This document shows, in pieces, positions 62,501 through 64,000 of a stretch of 64,000 bases of DNA (within the stretch, counting starts at the first letter, position 1; the number at the start of each line of letters is the position of its first letter). Position numbers and translations under genes: made by a program. The notes beneath the pieces were generated by a model. That model worked only from the letters and a program-made list of their open reading frames with translations, ran no database searches and was not told where the DNA came from. Source of the DNA: Phaeodactylibacter sp. (lineage in GTDB: Bacteria; Bacteroidota; Bacteroidia; Chitinophagales; Saprospiraceae); NCBI RefSeq assembly GCF_022763345.1, contig NZ_JALEGS010000050.1, positions 1 through 64,000 of the forward strand, read 5' to 3'.

Positions 62501-63774
62501 CCAGAAGCAAACACTGTTGCCGCACCTCCACCCAGACCACTCAGGTCAGCTTCGAAGGTCGCTACAATATCCGGGCTGCCGGCTGCACGTACATCAAGGT
62601 AATACAGCCCCGGCTCGGCTTCCAGATAGCCGGTGTAAGAACCGTAAGGCAGGTCTTCGACAATCGTGCCTACCGTGCGGATATCCACATCCACATTGGG
62701 CGCACCCGGCGAGCCATGGAGGGTAGCAAAGGCCACAGACTCCGCATCACTGGCAGCTTCCTGCCCCATGTCATTCACATGCAGGGTGAAGGGGAAATCG
62801 GTATCACCGACAATACCATCGGCAGCCACAACATAGGTTTTTCCATTCTCAAAAGTCACAGGGAAGTTCACCAGGGTATCGGCTACGGAGGTGCTGTTGT
62901 CCAGCGCCACGCCGATGTTGATTTCCACACCGGCATCTACGAAGATGAACTCGGAAGCCGTGCGGAAGGCAAAGTTGTCCAATAGCAGCCCACCGTTCGC
63001 GTAGATATCTACAGTGGGGCTTGGGGAGTTGTGGATCACTTGCAGGCGCGCAACGGACGCAGCAGGCAATTCAAGAACCGTCCCATCCGGCAAGGCAGCG
63101 AACAGGCCAAATTCAGGCGTGGCACCCAGTAAACCGGATGCAAAAACAGTGGCAGCACCTCCGCCGAGGGTGCTCAGATCCGCTTCAAAGGTCGCCACGA
63201 TATCCGGATTGCCGGCGGCACGGACATCCAGGTAGTAGGTCTGCGGTTCCACAGAAAGGTAGTCTGTAAAGTTACCATACTCCAGACCGGGGACAAGTGT
63301 GCCGACAGTCCGGGCATCTACATCTACAGCGGGTGCATTGGTGGAACCATGGTATACATTAAGGTCTACCATGCCCATCATTTCGGCTTCTGTTCTGGCG
63401 TTGGCATTGACGGCCAGGTCGAAGGGCGTATCCATATCGCCTACCACGCCAGTAGCAATTACCGTGTAGTTGACGCCCTCTTCCAACGCCCCCAGCGGGA
63501 ACGTGGCAATGGCATCATCAGCGGAATTACTGGGCGAGACCGCGACATCAACCTCAATATCTGCACCAGCCGGTACTTCGAGGAAAGCGGTTGCAGCCCG
63601 GTAAGGCACACCTGTAAGTTCCGGTAATAGCGCGTCATTGACATAAATGTCGACAGTAGGGCCGGTATCGGTACCCGGCGTAGGCGAGTTGTGGATGATT
63701 TGAACGTTAGCAGTTTGGGCAAAGCTCAGACACGCCAATAGCAGTGCAAGGCTCACCATGTACAACTTCTTCAT
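59575..63774 (-). CDS. Secreted DUF4397 tandem-repeat protein with T9SS domain
   Basis: About 1399 aa from the preferred Met at 63774 (MKKLYMVSLALLLACLSFAQ, a clean signal peptide); the frame is open to 63822. Six repeats of ~210 residues follow, each made of two halves beginning VQVIHNSPSPTVDVYANG and FHGSPGAPNVDVDIRTVG, the DUF4397 pattern. Repeats 2 and 3 differ at about ten of 211 positions. The C-terminus (FLIAPNPVRTQATVQFSINE ... YTYNLVTPLGTITRRLVVVK) is a T9SS sorting domain. DUF4397 proteins have no proven function; an adhesin-like role is inferred. A terminator follows the gene. Confidence 0.88.
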   Translation of the reverse strand: MKKLYMVSLALLLACLSFAQTANVQIIHNSPTPGTDTGPTVDIYVNDALLPELTGVPYRAATAFLEVPAGADIEVDVAVSPSNSADDAIATFPLGALEEGVNYTVIATGVVGDMDTPFDLAVNANARTEAEMMGMVDLNVYHGSTNAPAVDVDARTVGTLVPGLEYGNFTDYLSVEPQTYYLDVRAAGNPDIVATFEADLSTLGGGAATVFASGLLGATPEFGLFAALPDGTVLELPAASVARLQVIHNSPSPTVDIYANGGLLLDNFAFRTASEFIFVDAGVEINIGVALDNSTSVADTLVNFPVTFENGKTYVVAADGIVGDTDFPFTLHVNDMGQEAASDAESVAFATLHGSPGAPNVDVDIRTVGTIVEDLPYGSYTGYLEAEPGLYYLDVRAAGSPDIVATFEADLSGLGGGAATVFASGILGGDPAFGLFAALPDGNVVELPATAVARLQVIHNSPSPTVDVYANGGLLLDDFAFRTASEFIFVDAGVEINIGVALDNSTSVADTLVNFPVTFENGKTYVVAADGIVGDTDFPFTLHVNDMGQEAASDTETVAFAALHGSPGAPNVDIDIRTVGNIIEDLPYGSYTGYLEAEPGLYYLDVRAAGSPDIVATFEADLSGLGGGAATVFASGILGGEPAFGLFAALPDGTVVEFPATAVARVQIIHNSPSPTVDIYANGSLLLDDFAFQTATPFETLPAETMINIGVALSDSESVEDTLVNIPVMFENGETYVVFANGIVGDADNPFGLAVSAMGQEASTDPETLQVMAFHGSPGAPAVDINDSGDAPFITGLAYGAFTEGYLDLAGIQYFLEVRPAGADDLVGTFIQNLTGTEGLAAVVFASGIVGGDPGFNLLTVLPNGEVIPFTPAARVQIIHNSPAAAAASVDLWVNNAVKIEEDLDFQTATSATTYYPTRTPLTIGVAPADSDEPGDILFNVTEPVVFEDGKFNIIIANGIPGDADNPFELVQNTEGVLFSEDPAQVDVTVFHGSPGAPAVDVTARDLGAELVSDLAYGNFSGVLPIDPETYYLEITPGDSDALVATFESEIPEGLAGFGVTVVASGLLGDEPPFDLIAFSPLGDAVRFTPVAQVQVIHNSADPTVDVYANGDLLLNDFAYRTATPFVDLPTRTDIDLAVAGENSNSADDAIATFEDIRFNDGQKYVVMATGLVGNADTPFDLAVFDMAQTAAADEGVDLLLYHGSTDAPDVDVTVQSTVGVLFDDVAYGDYQGYVNVPAATYQLNVTPADDNNTAVKAYEADLTGLDGGAATVFATGFLGEADGPTAFGVWVALPDGTTFPLGELTSTREVDAAFDEFLIAPNPVRTQATVQFSINEPLQVTEEIRSLTGQVVYASDLGTQVAGQHNRTVEVSALPAGMYTYNLVTPLGTITRRLVVVK
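61787..63052 (-). repeat. Two near-identical 633-bp direct repeats inside the DUF4397 gene
   Basis: Copies about 62420-63052 and 61787-62419 (repeat units 2 and 3 of the protein) share long identical DNA runs, spaced exactly 633 bp. This points to a recent duplication or ongoing gene conversion. Edges are approximate. Confidence 0.75.
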
Positions 63775-63822
63775 GGATTGCTTTTTTAAGGTTGGAGATT
63801 TATCATCATTCACCCAAACCAA

Positions 63823-64000
63823 CAGAGCGCCTGTTTTTATGTTTCGGCAGATAATTGAAGATAGGCCGCCAAGTTACCTTTTTGCCAGATGCTTGTCATT
63901 TCGGTCAAAATACAGCTCGCCCGAGGCCATACTGATTGTTAAAGTGCCGGTGGCATTCAACAAAATTGAATTGAGGCTTCAGCCAAAACGATGCCAAGCC
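63823..64000. other. Right edge, no recognisable gene
   Basis: The last ~180 bp hold the upstream region of the DUF4397 gene. Short open frames reach the edge on both strands, but none shows a recognisable domain or a convincing start, so nothing is annotated. Confidence 0.4.

Noticed and set aside
63823..64000. Short open frames reaching the right edge on both strands
   Set aside because: No start, domain or length to call a gene fragment.

Overview
The window looks like chromosomal DNA of a Bacteroidota bacterium, most likely a marine member of the Saprospiria (Lewinella or Phaeodactylibacter type). This rests on protein families and is not a species call. The pointers are four or more proteins with C-terminal type IX secretion (T9SS) sorting domains, a SusC/SusD/SusE-type outer-membrane uptake operon, a very long SprB-repeat protein, an LVIVD lipoprotein, a Y_Y_Y two-component sensor, and Bacteroidota-type promoters (TAnnTTTG). 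Genes are densely packed on both strands. I see no rRNA, tRNA, CRISPR array, insertion sequence or phage gene.

Layout. 0-5.1 kb: two secreted surface proteins (an M43 metalloprotease with a (CA)15 tract upstream, and a 402-aa protein), then a repeat-rich non-coding stretch. 5.1-13.8 kb: NamZ-type muramidase divergent from a DnaQ/GIY-YIG/UvrC-like repair nuclease, an enolase-superfamily enzyme, an aspartoacylase-like hydrolase, a beta-barrel protein, a GntP transporter and pyrF. 13.9-17.9 kb: pabB and pabC-like genes followed by an uncharacterised ATP-grasp protein coupled to an MscS channel. 18.2-22.0 kb: fhs, a small membrane zinc-finger protein, and a cluster of tiny genes around a cold-shock protein, including two paralogous small proteins found by eye. 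22.1-30.6 kb: a secreted esterase, then a locus of LVIVD lipoprotein, barrel protein, a 103-nt palindrome, ECF sigma factor, putative membrane anti-sigma protein and a large sensor kinase.

30.6-42.4 kb: YceI, ProC, a 1648-aa propeller/SprB/OmpA protein, a lipid A-type acyltransferase, a DUF5916-like outer-membrane protein, YebC with a small acidic partner, and a DEDDh exonuclease. 42.9-49.2 kb: SusC-SusD-SusE-like operon without an adjacent glycoside hydrolase. 49.3-54.7 kb: TVP38-type membrane protein, DHFR, small proteins, PspC, PPK2, S4 RNA-binding protein, tilS and a PfkB kinase. 54.9-63.8 kb: pgi, a double-AAA ATPase with a duplicated N-terminal domain, and a 1.4-kaa secreted DUF4397-repeat protein.

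Most genes are housekeeping or envelope functions. The most unusual signals are the dinucleotide tract that sets the frame of an upstream ATG at the metalloprotease gene, the strict A/B alternation of cysteines in the SprB-repeat protein, the large palindrome filling the gap before the sigma factor, the small-protein paralogs around the cold-shock gene, and the 2+2-domain AAA protein. All functions are inferred from sequence motifs recognised by eye; no database search was run.
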